The notes under the pieces: generated by a model
Seen by the model: the letters and a program-made list of their open reading frames with translations, nothing else
What the model was told of the DNA's origin: nothing
The model's database searches: none
Program-made: the position numbers and the translations under genes
Part shown: in pieces, positions 44,603-53,876 of the stretch
Position numbering within the stretch: position 1 is the first letter of the stretch
How the letters are laid out: every line of letters starts with the position of its first letter
NCBI GenBank assembly: GCA_947462255.1
Contig: CANHOA010000011.1
Location: 32,387 to 96,386 of the forward strand
Length of the DNA stretch: 64,000 nt
Direction: 5' to 3'
Origin: Flavobacteriales bacterium
Lineage (GTDB): Bacteria; Bacteroidota; Bacteroidia; Flavobacteriales_D; Crocinitomicaceae

Positions 44603-45388
44603 TCAAGATAAACATTCCGCCTCAATAAACTGAGTAAGTTCAATAAATTCGTCAACTGACAACCTTTCAGGCCGTTGCCCGGAAAATTGTGAGGGGAGTT
44701 CTTTGCCATTCGTTAAGCTTTTTAAAGAATTTCGCATTGTCTTGCGGCGTTGATTAAAGGCTGTCTTAACGACACGTATAAATAATTTTTCGCTACAAGG
44801 AAGCGACGTTCTTTCATTTCGCAGGCATCTAATTACGCCTGACTTCACCTTTGGAGGAGGATTAAATGCCTGCTCATCTACGGTAAAGCAATAATTGATG
44901 GTATAGAATGTTTGAAGTAATACGCTAATAATTCCGTAGTCTTTTGACCCCGGCGCTTCTGCTATACGCACAGCGACCTCTTTTTGAAACATTCCCATTA
45001 TTTCGGGTATTTGATGCCTATAATCTAAGCACTTAAATAATATCTGCGAAGAAATATTGTAGGGAAAATTTCCAACAACAGAAAACGGTTCTTCGCCCAT
45101 AATAGCGCCTAAATCTGCCCGTAAAAAATCTTCTTGCAAAATCTGTTTGGTATAGGTTGGATACGCTTTAATTAGAAAATCGATCGATTCAGTGTCAACT
45201 TCCATTAAATACAACTCTAAATCTCCACGTTTCATTAGTGGGTTTGTTAATGCTCCTGTTCCTGGCCCCACTTCAATAACCCTAAAACAACCATTATGAC
45301 CTGTAAACTGAGCGGCTATTTTTTCACTGATGTTTTTATCAATTAAAAAATGTTGTCCGAGATGTTTTTTAGGGCGAACAAACATCAT
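44603..45388 (-). CDS. rsmA: 16S rRNA dimethyladenosine transferase
   Basis: Dimethylates two adjacent adenines in the helix-45 loop of 16S rRNA during 30S assembly (KsgA). The SAM-binding motif is EVGPGTGALT, and the catalytic motif IV reads GNFPYNIS. N-terminal KKHLGQHFL is the family signature. Two adjacent ATGs (45388, 45385) are possible; the first overlaps the preceding gene's stop. Length 261 is normal. It forms a two-gene unit with the upstream DUF4286 gene. Confidence 0.96.
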   Translation of the reverse strand: MMFVRPKKHLGQHFLIDKNISEKIAAQFTGHNGCFRVIEVGPGTGALTNPLMKRGDLELYLMEVDTESIDFLIKAYPTYTKQILQEDFLRADLGAIMGEEPFSVVGNFPYNISSQILFKCLDYRHQIPEIMGMFQKEVAVRIAEAPGSKDYGIISVLLQTFYTINYCFTVDEQAFNPPPKVKSGVIRCLRNERTSLPCSEKLFIRVVKTAFNQRRKTMRNSLKSLTNGKELPSQFSGQRPERLSVDEFIELTQFIEAECLS

Positions 45389-45699
45389 TGATCAAACTGT
45401 TTGATTAGCTCCAGACTCGTTCTAAATGCAGAAAACTTTCCTGCAAAACGATCCGCGTGGGCTTTTTGCATATCAAGTGCATACCTGAGATTATACTCAT
45501 CCAAGGCCGCTTTATCTATTGCTAAATACATCGCCGAATAAGCTATCCCTCCTTCTTGTTCGCCTAATATTTTCGATAAACGACACTCCATAAAGAAACC
45601 GGTGGCCATTATTGATGGAATGTGTGTTTCTTGCATCCATAACAACCAATCGGCGGAAACCTCCTCGTCAATACTTAAGGTAACATTATAAATTATCAT
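45385..45699 (-). CDS. DUF4286 family protein
   Basis: A 104-residue cytoplasmic protein of the Bacteroidota-restricted DUF4286 family, which has a ferredoxin-like fold and no known activity. The typical start MIIYNVTLSIDEEVSADWLLWMQ is followed by GFFMECRLSKILGEQEGG and an RFAGKFSAFRT end. It overlaps rsmA by 4 bases, a conserved arrangement in this phylum. A TACCTTTG on the minus strand at 45704-45711 lies so close to the ATG that the transcript would be leaderless or nearly so. Confidence 0.9.
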   Translation of the reverse strand: MIIYNVTLSIDEEVSADWLLWMQETHIPSIMATGFFMECRLSKILGEQEGGIAYSAMYLAIDKAALDEYNLRYALDMQKAHADRFAGKFSAFRTSLELIKQFDQ

Positions 45700-45758
45700 G
45701 GGACAAAGGTATCTATTTCTGCTCTTCGAATGATTAGAAAGTTAGAAAGTTATATGCA

Positions 45759-45792
45759 TTGGATCAACTTTACAATATTTCTCATATCTTTG
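45759..45792 (+). promoter_or_regulatory. Promoter of the T9SS-cargo gene at 45819
   Basis: TTG at 45759-45761, a 23-base spacer and TATCTTTG at 45785-45792 match the Bacteroidota consensus. The TTG would otherwise look like an upstream start codon, which supports the ATG at 45819 as the real start. Confidence 0.65.
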
Positions 45793-45818
45793 ATACGTAT
45801 AACCTAAAATTTTTATTT

Positions 45819-46571
45819 ATGAAAACAACCTTACTTTTTTTAAGCTTTGTAGCATTTACCGTTTTTAATGCGTCCAGTCAATCCTGTACCCCAGGTGTTA
45901 ACTTTCAAGATTCCGCTTTTGGAGTTTGGCCAGACACCACCCAAAATTTGCCTTGGGCCACTGCCAACGTATCGTATTCAACGGATTTAAACTTCAAGGT
46001 GCCTTCTACAGTAACCAATGATTTAGATCCTTCTGGACAATTTGTTGGCTCTGCCATTCAAAGCTTCACTGTAACCAATGTTGCGGGTTTACCTGCTGGA
46101 TATAACTACGTTTGTAACAACAATTGCACCTATAATGGAGGCGCTAATGGATGTGCTAATGTATATGGAATTAGTGGTGTAACTGGAACATATCCCATTA
46201 CCATTGAAATTGACGCAACTGTTTTAATTGTTCTTTTTCCAGGTTTGCCTCCTACCCCTGTTACCCAACCGGCTTCATTCGGTGGATATAAAATCATTAT
46301 TGGTACAGCTGGGTTAATTGAAGGAATTATTGCCCCATTAACCATTCATCCAAACCCATCTAATGGTATTATTAATATCAAAGGAATTACTGAGTCAATG
46401 AATGCTTCTGCTGTTTCTATTAGCAATCTTGAAGGAAAGGTTCTTTCTCAGAAACAATTAAATGGTTCAACAACTTGTTCTTTTGATTTAACTGGAATAA
46501 ACGCTGGTATTTATTTCGCTTCCGTAAGTTATGAAGGTGGAATTGAAAACATTAAGTTTATTATTGACTAA
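45819..46571 (+). CDS. Secreted protein with T9SS sorting domain
   Basis: A 250-residue exported protein of unknown function. The ATG at 45819 gives a clear signal peptide (MKTTLLFLSFVAF ... SSQ). The middle (~25-160) has several aromatic residues and four cysteines (in QSCTPG, VCNNNC and GCANVYG) likely to form disulfides, and a hydrophobic beta-rich stretch. The C-terminal ~75 residues are a T9SS type A sorting domain (IHPNPSNGIINIKG ... GIYFASVSYEGG), which directs secretion and surface attachment. It has its own promoter and terminator, so is monocistronic. The protein is small for a T9SS cargo; no enzymatic motif is visible. Confidence 0.85.
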   Translation: MKTTLLFLSFVAFTVFNASSQSCTPGVNFQDSAFGVWPDTTQNLPWATANVSYSTDLNFKVPSTVTNDLDPSGQFVGSAIQSFTVTNVAGLPAGYNYVCNNNCTYNGGANGCANVYGISGVTGTYPITIEIDATVLIVLFPGLPPTPVTQPASFGGYKIIIGTAGLIEGIIAPLTIHPNPSNGIINIKGITESMNASAVSISNLEGKVLSQKQLNGSTTCSFDLTGINAGIYFASVSYEGGIENIKFIID

Positions 46572-46590
46572 AACTTACTTGATTTATTTT

Positions 46591-46615
46591 AAAAGGGCAT
46601 TCATGCCCTTTTTTT
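46591..46615. terminator. Bidirectional terminator between convergent genes
   Basis: Perfect 10-bp stem (46591-46600 with 46603-46612, loop TC) with A/T flanks giving a T-run on either strand. It separates the T9SS cargo gene from the convergent Omp28 gene, whose stop it touches. Confidence 0.8.
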
Positions 46616-47546
46616 ATGGGATAATTTTTTGTTTTATAACCTGATAAACTTCGTTGCTTATTTTGTCGTAAACATAAATCAAAACATGCATATTGGACGC
46701 ATTGTAATTGCCATCTAATTGATTTGGAACAACGAAACTGTAGTTGACATAGTATTTTCCATTACTCAAATCTTGGTCTGTTAGGGTCCGTCCAAATGGC
46801 ATTGCATTTAAGTTGCCTCTGTGAATATCTCGATGGATATAGGACGAATTATGAGAATTATCTGACATTTTTTGATCGCCAATTAAAGAGTCTTCAATGA
46901 TATAAGATACGATGCCAAGGTCATTGGTGAGCGTAGCATCTAATTTTTCAACCTCAAGATGTAAAAATGCCCCTTTGGTTGATGCATAATAATTTAAAGC
47001 AGATTGCATGTTGATTTTTAAATTGTTATCTGCCAAAACATTCGTTGTCATGGTTGTCCACTGGTTAGGGCTTTGACAAATAACCCCATTATTAATTCTG
47101 TTTATAGCTCCTCGAGGATTCCCTACAAAACCTCCATCGTTGAGCCCAAAATAAAGACCGATGGCCACCCCTTCGAAATTGGTGAAGTCAATGGGATAAT
47201 TGGGAGGGTCTATGGCTTGAAAGTCTCCAATGCCTGTTGGCCCAGCATGAATTGATGCAGTGAATACGCGACTTGGATTAGCTTCGTGTAAGGCATGAGC
47301 TAAATCTGCTGCTGCAGGACAAAAAACACATTTGTGACCAGTAAAATCTTCAATGAGCACATTTCTATTCACATTTGAATTTGGTAAAAATGTAGGCCAT
47401 TCATTGGCCACATAATCACTCCAGTTTCCTGGATAAAGGGTGGTGTCTAAATCCGTAGATGATCCGCTATTAGGATAAGGATTTTCAATGCGGTCACAAG
47501 ACCAAAGCCCCAAGGCAAAAATCACTAGATAAAAAATATTTCTCAT
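46614..47546 (-). CDS. Omp28-family outer membrane lipoprotein
   Basis: A 310-residue lipoprotein (signal ending LWSC, Cys17) of the Omp28 family. After a disordered N-terminal ~45 residues, NVLIEDFTGHKCVFCPAAAD carries a CxxC (CVFC) in a thioredoxin-like domain, so a redox or disulfide role is possible. The C-terminal part is beta-rich (IVSYIIEDS; NYSFVVPNQL). It follows the DUF6029 gene by 1 base, the usual pairing in Bacteroidota, and the two are certainly co-transcribed. Precise function is not established. Confidence 0.88.
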   Translation of the reverse strand: MRNIFYLVIFALGLWSCDRIENPYPNSGSSTDLDTTLYPGNWSDYVANEWPTFLPNSNVNRNVLIEDFTGHKCVFCPAAADLAHALHEANPSRVFTASIHAGPTGIGDFQAIDPPNYPIDFTNFEGVAIGLYFGLNDGGFVGNPRGAINRINNGVICQSPNQWTTMTTNVLADNNLKINMQSALNYYASTKGAFLHLEVEKLDATLTNDLGIVSYIIEDSLIGDQKMSDNSHNSSYIHRDIHRGNLNAMPFGRTLTDQDLSNGKYYVNYSFVVPNQLDGNYNASNMHVLIYVYDKISNEVYQVIKQKIIP

Positions 47547-47547
47547 A

Positions 47548-49212
47548 TTAAAAACTTTGGGTGAAGCTAAGGGTTAAACCATTATTGGCAGGAACAAATC
47601 TACACACACCACCTACACAAAATAAGCCTGCTCTTTGTCGGCCATAAGAAAAGGTTAATCGAGTTGCTTCTTTGATATACCCACAAGTAATAATTGGATA
47701 ATTTACGCGCTTACTCGCTACAGGATTTCCATAATTATATTGATTCATAAAACTAAAAAACCAAGAAGGAGAAACAGTATACTCTATTAATGCAGTAAGC
47801 CAATTTCCTTTATCGTGAATTTTGCCATCTTGTTTTGCTACTATTAATCCCTGTATTTCAGCACGAATGGAATGTTTTGTGTTTATTTTAAAAGCCCCTT
47901 CGAAAACAGCAATGTGTGCGTTGATTATGCCTTGCGCATCATTTGATATTTTAGCAACATCATTATTAATTTTAATGTTATAATAACTTAAGATAGCACT
48001 AAATTTTGGAGAGAATTTTTTTGAAATAGACAGGTTAATGTCTTGCCAATACAAACTATCACTCATGTCAAATAAGCCTGATGTATAAGTAACTCGTGTT
48101 GAATCCAAAGGATTAATCGTACTTGTATGCTGCATTGGTCGATAGGTCGTTGAGAAATTTCCGCCAATTGTAGTGCCGTATTTTCCGCCCAATCTTGATT
48201 TTTTCTTAAACGTATACAATACATCTGCCTGAAAGGCCACTTCTCCCATGGGTTGTGTGGCGTATGGATAAAGCGTAGCAACTAAGTTATAAGTGTGTGT
48301 TTTATTAAGGGCCGGTAAATAGTTAATGAAAGCGTCCTGTAAATCTTTGTTGCGGTCGGAACGAAAACTCATGTTGTCAACCGATTTTCCTGAAAGCAAA
48401 ATGCCAAATCCTTTTTGAGTGTAGCTTAAATTAAAAACGGCTGCGTGGCCATAGTTATAAATTTTATTATTGTCATTTGATGGGTCCTGCTCCTTAATGA
48501 TGTATTCGCCATCCAAATAAAAATTTTTATACCTTAACTTAGCCCTGGCTCCATAGGCTCCTACGTTTTCAGGAAGTATTAATGCGTCGTCGTCATCTGC
48601 TTGATACTTACTCACAAAAGAACCTCCCAAGACCATGTCGAGTGGAAAATTCTCCAACTTTTTAAAGGTTTCGTTGAAGTGAATTTCTGCATCAATCCCC
48701 CTTACAATGCCGTCTGAATAAACTAGTTGGCCTTTTTGAAAAGATAGACGCTGATAACCATATACTCCTTTTATAAGCACGCCTTTTTTAGGGCGGATAA
48801 GCACTCTTGCACCATCCATCACATTGTCGTATCCTAAGGCTCTGTCTTCATAAGCTCTAAATGATAGCCCACTGCCAAACTGTTCGTAAAAAGAACCAAG
48901 TGTTACGTCTACAAAATCATTTGAATAGCCAATATAGCGCATGCCAATTCCTGTTCCGTCAAATCGATTTGGATAACCTTGAATTCTTGGTAAATATGAT
49001 TCTAAACGCATTCCCGCCTTAAATCCGCCGTTTGTATAAAAGACATTCATATACGAATTTAGCAAGCCTTTTGAGGGAGGTTGATTTGCGCCAATAACTG
49101 AATCCGAATTTAAATATTGAAAAGTACTTTCAATATTTCCTGTGAAATTTCCTTGGCCAAGTAATACAACTGGCATAAAAAGAAACCCGAATATTATAGT
49201 AGATTTAACCAC
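47548..49212 (-). CDS. DUF6029 family outer membrane protein
   Basis: A 554-residue protein with a signal peptide (~1-19) followed by regularly spaced amphipathic beta strands and a terminal aromatic residue (TLSFTQSF), the profile of an outer membrane beta-barrel. N-terminal GNFTGNIESTFQYL and later FYEQFGSGLSFRAYEDRALGYDN match the DUF6029 family. Family members pair with Omp28-like lipoproteins as here (1-base spacing). Function is unknown; a porin-like or lipoprotein-partner role is inferred. Length is normal. Confidence 0.85.
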   Translation of the reverse strand: MVKSTIIFGFLFMPVVLLGQGNFTGNIESTFQYLNSDSVIGANQPPSKGLLNSYMNVFYTNGGFKAGMRLESYLPRIQGYPNRFDGTGIGMRYIGYSNDFVDVTLGSFYEQFGSGLSFRAYEDRALGYDNVMDGARVLIRPKKGVLIKGVYGYQRLSFQKGQLVYSDGIVRGIDAEIHFNETFKKLENFPLDMVLGGSFVSKYQADDDDALILPENVGAYGARAKLRYKNFYLDGEYIIKEQDPSNDNNKIYNYGHAAVFNLSYTQKGFGILLSGKSVDNMSFRSDRNKDLQDAFINYLPALNKTHTYNLVATLYPYATQPMGEVAFQADVLYTFKKKSRLGGKYGTTIGGNFSTTYRPMQHTSTINPLDSTRVTYTSGLFDMSDSLYWQDINLSISKKFSPKFSAILSYYNIKINNDVAKISNDAQGIINAHIAVFEGAFKINTKHSIRAEIQGLIVAKQDGKIHDKGNWLTALIEYTVSPSWFFSFMNQYNYGNPVASKRVNYPIITCGYIKEATRLTFSYGRQRAGLFCVGGVCRFVPANNGLTLSFTQSF

Positions 49213-49448
49213 TAAAAAAAGTTTAAGTTTTTGTAAATATAGATAAAAATGGGTGATTTGAAAACCGAAGCCTCACTTGCACGTTTGGAATCTCTCTAGT
49301 ATAGGATTGATAAGAATCAAATTACATGAACATTTTCTGTGTTTAATTGAGGGGTTTTGACTGCTCGAAGAACCAAATTGCTTATTTTGAACTTGGTAAA
49401 GTGCACCCTGAAAAGAGGTTGCAATTATCTTCTTGTTTTTTTTTCACA
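49213..49448. other. Intergenic stretch without recognised feature
   Basis: Between the DUF6029 gene and the terminator at 49449 I see no ORF with a credible start and no exact TAnnTTTG on the minus strand. It presumably holds the DUF6029/Omp28 promoter, but I cannot point to it. Confidence 0.4.
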
Positions 49449-49480
49449 AAAAAACCCCCACATAAAACGTGGAGGTTTTC
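49449..49480 (-). terminator. Terminator after the orphan membrane protein gene
   Basis: Minus-strand stem AACCTCCAC / GTGGGGGTT (one mismatch, 7-base loop) followed by a T-run, 16 bases after the stop codon at 49496. Confidence 0.75.
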
Positions 49481-49495
49481 AATAAATATTATTAT

Positions 49496-50035
49496 TTAGT
49501 CTTTTTTTCTATAAACAAAATTAAGACCCCATGCGTGGATACAGAATCTTCCAATTGCTGATATGACATTTAGAATCCATTTCCATAAGGCTACAAGAAT
49601 GTGATTCAATATAAAATAAAATACTTCTTTGGCTGCCTTAATCCCTATTGCAGATATATACAGCATAAACAATGATACAAAATAGGCTTTAAAGACTTCT
49701 GTGGAGAATGTCTCTGATGTCACTAGATCCTTTGTTATCAAAAGGAAACCTAAAATCCAAGATAGAAAAATAACCGCGTCAAATATAAAGTAAATAATAT
49801 ACATTACAATAAAGGTATGAAGAGGATATATTTTATCATTCTCATTATAAGCCATCGATTTGGATTCCCAAACAAGGGCTAATCTTGTTGCTGCTTTACC
49901 CCAAATTATATACGGTAAAATAAAGGGAATGTAAAGTAATAAATAATATCCGGCAGCCATAAGTGCCTTTAAGGCATGTGATCCGAAAGAAAAATCTTCG
50001 GTCTGCGCATCTCTTATTGTTTTTTCTTGTTCCAT
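49496..50035 (-). CDS. Orphan membrane protein, unknown
   Basis: I do not recognise this 179-residue protein. A soluble acidic N-terminus (MEQEKTIRDAQTEDFSFG) precedes four hydrophobic segments (about 24-46, 75-100, 112-132 and 138-162) and a basic C-terminus (YRKKD). There is no signal-peptidase site, so it is probably an inner membrane protein. It stands alone with its own terminator and a 248-base upstream region containing three stem-loops. The composition matches the genome. It may be lineage-specific. Confidence 0.7.
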   Translation of the reverse strand: MEQEKTIRDAQTEDFSFGSHALKALMAAGYYLLLYIPFILPYIIWGKAATRLALVWESKSMAYNENDKIYPLHTFIVMYIIYFIFDAVIFLSWILGFLLITKDLVTSETFSTEVFKAYFVSLFMLYISAIGIKAAKEVFYFILNHILVALWKWILNVISAIGRFCIHAWGLNFVYRKKD

Positions 50036-50089
50036 ATTTTTTTTTTTAGTATAAAAATTTTATTAACTTATTATTAGACTATAAATTCT

Positions 50090-50205
50090 TGTTAGTATGG
50101 TCTAGCATACTCTTGTTTTTAATCTTGTACTTATTTCGTTGGGGGGTCAGCCCTGTGGCTTTCGCAGACCATAATAAAATTAAAAGTTAGCCGTAAAATC
50201 ACGGC
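50090..50205 (-). other. Hairpin-rich leader upstream of the orphan membrane protein
   Basis: In the gap 50036-50283, which has no ORF, three inverted repeats occur in a row. They are AGTATG/CATACT (50094-50111, 6-base loop), GGTCAGCC/GGCT..GACC (50145-50170, with a 6-base bulge) and GCCGT/ACGGC (50190-50205). The two GC-rich ones stand out in AT-rich sequence. On the minus strand the first-read hairpin, followed by a U-rich stretch, could be the tlpA-like gene's terminator; the others may form a structured 5' leader or a small RNA. Confidence 0.4.
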
Positions 50206-50283
50206 GTAAAAATGGTTTTAATTGTTAAATTATAGTCGAATATAAGCTTTCTAAAATTAAAATCAATCTTTTTATTAAAAAAA

Positions 50284-50796
50284 TTATTTGGGGGCTACTA
50301 ACTTTTTAATTTCCTGATAAAGTATTTCTTCATCCCCTGGCGCATAATTATTGTGGGTATAAACAATTGCCCCTTCTTGATTAATTAAAAAAGTATGTGG
50401 CACATTATTAACCCCCATTGCGCGCTTAAAGTCGCCATTAGGGTCCATTAAAACCATGTAATCCCAAGCTTTTCCATTCACATAAACGGAAACTTGACTT
50501 TTTGTTTTTTCATCATCTATTGAAACGGCCACTAGATTGACCCCTGTTTCTTCTTGCCAGACCTCATAAAGATCATGAATTGCTGACAATTCTTTTTTAC
50601 ATGGTGAGCACCATGTCGCCCAAAAACTTATAACAACAGGGCCTGTAAACCCCAAACTTGCGGTGTTTATGGCGTTTCCTTTCATGTCTTTTAGATTAAC
50701 AGAAGGCAATTGTTTAACATCAAATAACTCAGACTGTTGAACAAAAGCAACAATTGGAAGGGCAATGAACCCAAAAAGAACAAGTAGTTTTTTCAT
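50284..50796 (-). CDS. TlpA-like thiol-disulfide oxidoreductase
   Basis: A 170-residue exported thioredoxin-like protein. The signal peptide (~1-18) is followed by a TlpA/ResA-type fold: PVVISFWATWCSPCKKEL gives the redox pair CSPC, and the cis-proline segment is NNVPHTFLINQEG. It probably reduces disulfides in the periplasm, for example in apocytochromes or copper-site proteins, several of which are encoded in this window; that link is inference. Length is normal for the minimal form. It is divergent from the T9SS gene at 50936. Confidence 0.92.
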   Translation of the reverse strand: MKKLLVLFGFIALPIVAFVQQSELFDVKQLPSVNLKDMKGNAINTASLGFTGPVVISFWATWCSPCKKELSAIHDLYEVWQEETGVNLVAVSIDDEKTKSQVSVYVNGKAWDYMVLMDPNGDFKRAMGVNNVPHTFLINQEGAIVYTHNNYAPGDEEILYQEIKKLVAPK

Positions 50797-50842
50797 TTTA
50801 ATTTTATTTTTTTTATTTGCTTAGTTCAATAACCTTGCCGCT

Positions 50843-50850
50843 CAAAGATA
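50843..50850 (-). promoter_or_regulatory. Candidate promoter of the TlpA-like gene
   Basis: Minus-strand TATCTTTG matches TAnnTTTG and lies 47 bases before the ATG at 50796. No spaced TTG is seen. Confidence 0.45.
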
Positions 50851-50877
50851 AGTTAAGTAAATTAAATAATTGTATTC

Positions 50878-50911
50878 TTGTTATATTTTGACTAAAATTG
50901 CTTTATATTTG
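50878..50911 (+). promoter_or_regulatory. Promoter of the T9SS-cargo gene at 50936
   Basis: TTG at 50878-50880, a 23-base spacer and TATATTTG at 50904-50911 match the consensus, 25 bases before the ATG. The pair is divergent from the TlpA-like promoter. Confidence 0.6.
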
Positions 50912-50935
50912 TTATGACTAATAAACAGAATTAAA

Positions 50936-51691
50936 ATGAAAAAAATATTTACAATGCTATCCCTATGTTTGTGGGTTTTTGCTAGTTCTCAAGATAATAT
51001 TACGATTACGTTGGAAGGACAAGTTGATGACTTTTCTTCAGGCGCTTCAGCTCATCAAGTAGTTGCCCCTTCTTCTGCCTCTTTTGATATTCCTTTTGAT
51101 GTTTACAACAACGGTACAACAACTCAACTATGGAGAATCACCCGATATCAAGTATCTGTCCCAACAGGTTGGGCAGACGGATTATGTTGGGGGCACGCAA
51201 CCGACCCTTTTGGGGGAACCTGCTTTTCATCTTCACAGATGAATACTAATCCTTGGACAAGTCCAGGTGGTAGCACAGTGCTTTTCGATATACAACCAGG
51301 CGAACACGGTAAAATGAAAGTTTCCATAGATCCCGCAGATGGAGTGTATGGTTCTGGGCATTACCGATATTACATTTCAGGTTTAAATGCGGCTTATTTA
51401 GATTCTGTAGATTTAATTGTAGACTACCTTGCTGCCGTAAAACCATTGAAGGAAACCGTTGGTGTTTCAATCGTTCCTAATCCAGCCTCTGATTATATCA
51501 ACATTGCACTCAATGGAGTAGAAAGCATCAATATAAAAATAACAGATGTCTTAGGTAATATCATTTTAAAAGAAGTTATTGCTTCAAGCAAAAAATTAGA
51601 CGTTACAGAATTTAAAAGTGGCGTATACTTTATTGTTTTTGAAGGAAATGGTGTTAAATCTTTTAGTCGAAAGATAATAATCCGCCATTAA
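50936..51691 (+). CDS. Secreted protein with T9SS sorting domain
   Basis: A 251-residue exported protein of unknown function. A signal peptide (~1-18) is followed by an immunoglobulin-like beta domain (~20-165) with SFDIPFDVYNNGTTTQLWRI and a single cysteine pair (GLCWG and GTCFSS) likely bonded. The C-terminal ~75 residues are a T9SS type A domain (SIVPNPASDYINIAL ... GVYFIVFEGNG). It has a good promoter. The cargo region resembles carbohydrate- or protein-binding modules, but no catalytic motif is visible. It lies 46 bases before rnr. Confidence 0.85.
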   Translation: MKKIFTMLSLCLWVFASSQDNITITLEGQVDDFSSGASAHQVVAPSSASFDIPFDVYNNGTTTQLWRITRYQVSVPTGWADGLCWGHATDPFGGTCFSSSQMNTNPWTSPGGSTVLFDIQPGEHGKMKVSIDPADGVYGSGHYRYYISGLNAAYLDSVDLIVDYLAAVKPLKETVGVSIVPNPASDYINIALNGVESINIKITDVLGNIILKEVIASSKKLDVTEFKSGVYFIVFEGNGVKSFSRKIIIRH

Positions 51692-51737
51692 TAAATTGAT
51701 CCTTTCAAGCATAGGCATAATGAATTACAATTAAAAA

Positions 51738-53876
51738 ATGCCTAAAAAACAATTTAATCAAAAGCAATCTTCTCGAAATTCCAAGGGTTTAACGCCTTCT
51801 ATAATGAAGGTGTTTGAAAAAAATATTGGTTTGGAATTAACCTACAAGGATATCTGTGTTAAGATAGATGCTAATTCGCCTGCTTTAAGACAACAAGTAA
51901 TTGACACATTAATTCAATTAGCAAAAAGACACATTATTAAACAAATAAGTCATCATAGTTATAAATTAGAGGAGGGTAAAAACATCATAGAAGGGAGAAT
52001 TGAATTAACACAAAGAGGAAGTGGATTTGTGGTGCAAGAAGGAGGTGAAAAAGACATTTTTATATCTCCTAATAATACCAACCAAGCCATGCACAACGAC
52101 AAGGTAAGTGTGCGCTTGATCAATATTGGAAAAGGACGTCCTGAGGGAGTTGTTATCAAAGTAATTGATAGAAACAAGACACAATTCGTTGGCACACTAA
52201 AAATCATTGGAAATAAATCTTTATTAATTCCTGATAATGTGAGATCAGGGGTAGAAATTGAAATCGTTGATAATAAACTTTCCACTGCTGTAAATGGCGT
52301 TAAGGCATTGGTTAAAATAACCGTTTGGCCACAGTCTTCTGCAAGGCCTTTTGGAGAGATCATTGAGGTTCTTGGTTTTCCGGGTACTAATGACGTAGAA
52401 ATGCTCTCTATTTTATACAACCAAGGAATTGACCCAAAGTTTCCTAATGAAGTCCTCGAAGAAGCGGAATATGTATCCATCGAACTTGATGAGGCTGAAA
52501 TTGCAAAAAGAAGGGATTTTAGAGACGTTTTAACCTTTACTATCGACCCATTTGATGCGAAAGATTTTGATGATGCCATTTCATATCGAAAACTAAAAAA
52601 TGGAAACTTTGAGTTGGGGGTGCATATTGCAGATGTAAGTCATTATGTTCGGCCAGGAAGCAAAATGGATGCAGAGGCATTAAAACGATCTAATTCCGTT
52701 TATTTAGTTGACCGCGTGATACCTATGCTTCCTGAGCAACTATCAAACATTGCCTGTTCGCTTAGGCCAAAGGAAGATAAATATAGTTTTTCTGCTGTTT
52801 TTGAAATGGATGAATCTGGAGATGTAAAGGGAGAATGGTTTGGAAAAACGGTAATCCATTCAAATAGGCGCTATAGTTACGAGGAAGCACAAGAAATTAT
52901 CGAAGGGAAAGAAGGTGAATTTCAGGACGAAATTAGGGCTATAGACAAAGTGGCTAAAATTTTGAGAGAAGCTAGATTAGCGAACGGAGCATTAAATATT
53001 GAATCTGAGGAAATGAGGTTTAAATTAGACTCCAAAGGAAGTCCGATAGAAACCATTATTAAAACGTCTAAAGATGCCCATAAGCTAATTGAAGAGTTTA
53101 TGTTGTTGGCAAATAAACGAGTTTCCTTGTTTTTGTCTAAGCCGAATCAAAACAAGGATCTTATCCCTATGATTTATCGAGTTCACGATAAACCAGATCC
53201 CGATAAGATTGGATTTCTAAAAATATTTCTTGATAAATTTGGACATGAGCTAGCTTTTGAAAGCTTAGAGAAAATTGCCTTAAATATTAACGCATTACTG
53301 AAAAGTATTCGAGAAGAAAATGAGTTTCCTCTTGTGCAATCTATGGTAATACGCTCTATGTCTAAAGCAAGCTATGAAACACAAAATATTGGTCATTTTG
53401 GATTGGCGTTCACGCATTATTCTCATTTCACCTCTCCTATAAGGCGTTATGCTGATCTTATTGTACATCGAATTCTCGAAACAGAATTAGCTAAAAGGCC
53501 ACACCAATATGGTAAAACGTTAGACGAAGTTTGCAAACTTATTTCTCGAAATGAACGTAAAGCTGCCGAAGCAGAAAGGGAATCTGGTAAATATTTTCAG
53601 ACATTATTTGTTGAAGATAAGATTGGCGAAGAATTTTCCGGTATAATTTCCGGTATCGCCGAACATGGGATTTATGTTAAAATGATAGAAAATAATTGTG
53701 AAGGCATGGTTTCCATGCAAGATATACCAGGAGATCGATACTATTTTGACGCGGATAAATTTCGTGTGATTGGGTCAAAAAACAAAAGGGAATATAATTT
53801 TGGCGATATGGTTACCGTTAGAATATATGAGGTGAACCCACGGAAAAGGCAAATTGATTTAGAATTGGTGCTTTAA
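51738..53876 (+). CDS. rnr: Ribonuclease R
   Basis: A 3'-5' exoribonuclease that degrades structured RNA and helps in rRNA quality control. After a basic N-terminal extension come a winged-helix-like region, two cold-shock domains (RIELTQRGSGFVVQ and later ITVWPQS), the RNB catalytic core (DPFDAKDFDDAIS, with the metal aspartates) and a C-terminal S1 domain (EFSGIISGIAEHGIYVKM). Length 712 matches Bacteroidota RNase R. The 3' end overlaps the convergent MORN-repeat gene by 4 bases. Confidence 0.95.
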   Translation: MPKKQFNQKQSSRNSKGLTPSIMKVFEKNIGLELTYKDICVKIDANSPALRQQVIDTLIQLAKRHIIKQISHHSYKLEEGKNIIEGRIELTQRGSGFVVQEGGEKDIFISPNNTNQAMHNDKVSVRLINIGKGRPEGVVIKVIDRNKTQFVGTLKIIGNKSLLIPDNVRSGVEIEIVDNKLSTAVNGVKALVKITVWPQSSARPFGEIIEVLGFPGTNDVEMLSILYNQGIDPKFPNEVLEEAEYVSIELDEAEIAKRRDFRDVLTFTIDPFDAKDFDDAISYRKLKNGNFELGVHIADVSHYVRPGSKMDAEALKRSNSVYLVDRVIPMLPEQLSNIACSLRPKEDKYSFSAVFEMDESGDVKGEWFGKTVIHSNRRYSYEEAQEIIEGKEGEFQDEIRAIDKVAKILREARLANGALNIESEEMRFKLDSKGSPIETIIKTSKDAHKLIEEFMLLANKRVSLFLSKPNQNKDLIPMIYRVHDKPDPDKIGFLKIFLDKFGHELAFESLEKIALNINALLKSIREENEFPLVQSMVIRSMSKASYETQNIGHFGLAFTHYSHFTSPIRRYADLIVHRILETELAKRPHQYGKTLDEVCKLISRNERKAAEAERESGKYFQTLFVEDKIGEEFSGIISGIAEHGIYVKMIENNCEGMVSMQDIPGDRYYFDADKFRVIGSKNKREYNFGDMVTVRIYEVNPRKRQIDLELVL

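Noticed and set aside
45759..45818. Upstream TTG start for the T9SS-cargo gene at 45819
   Set aside because: The TTG and following bases form the -33/-7 promoter elements, and the extra 20 residues would bury the signal peptide.
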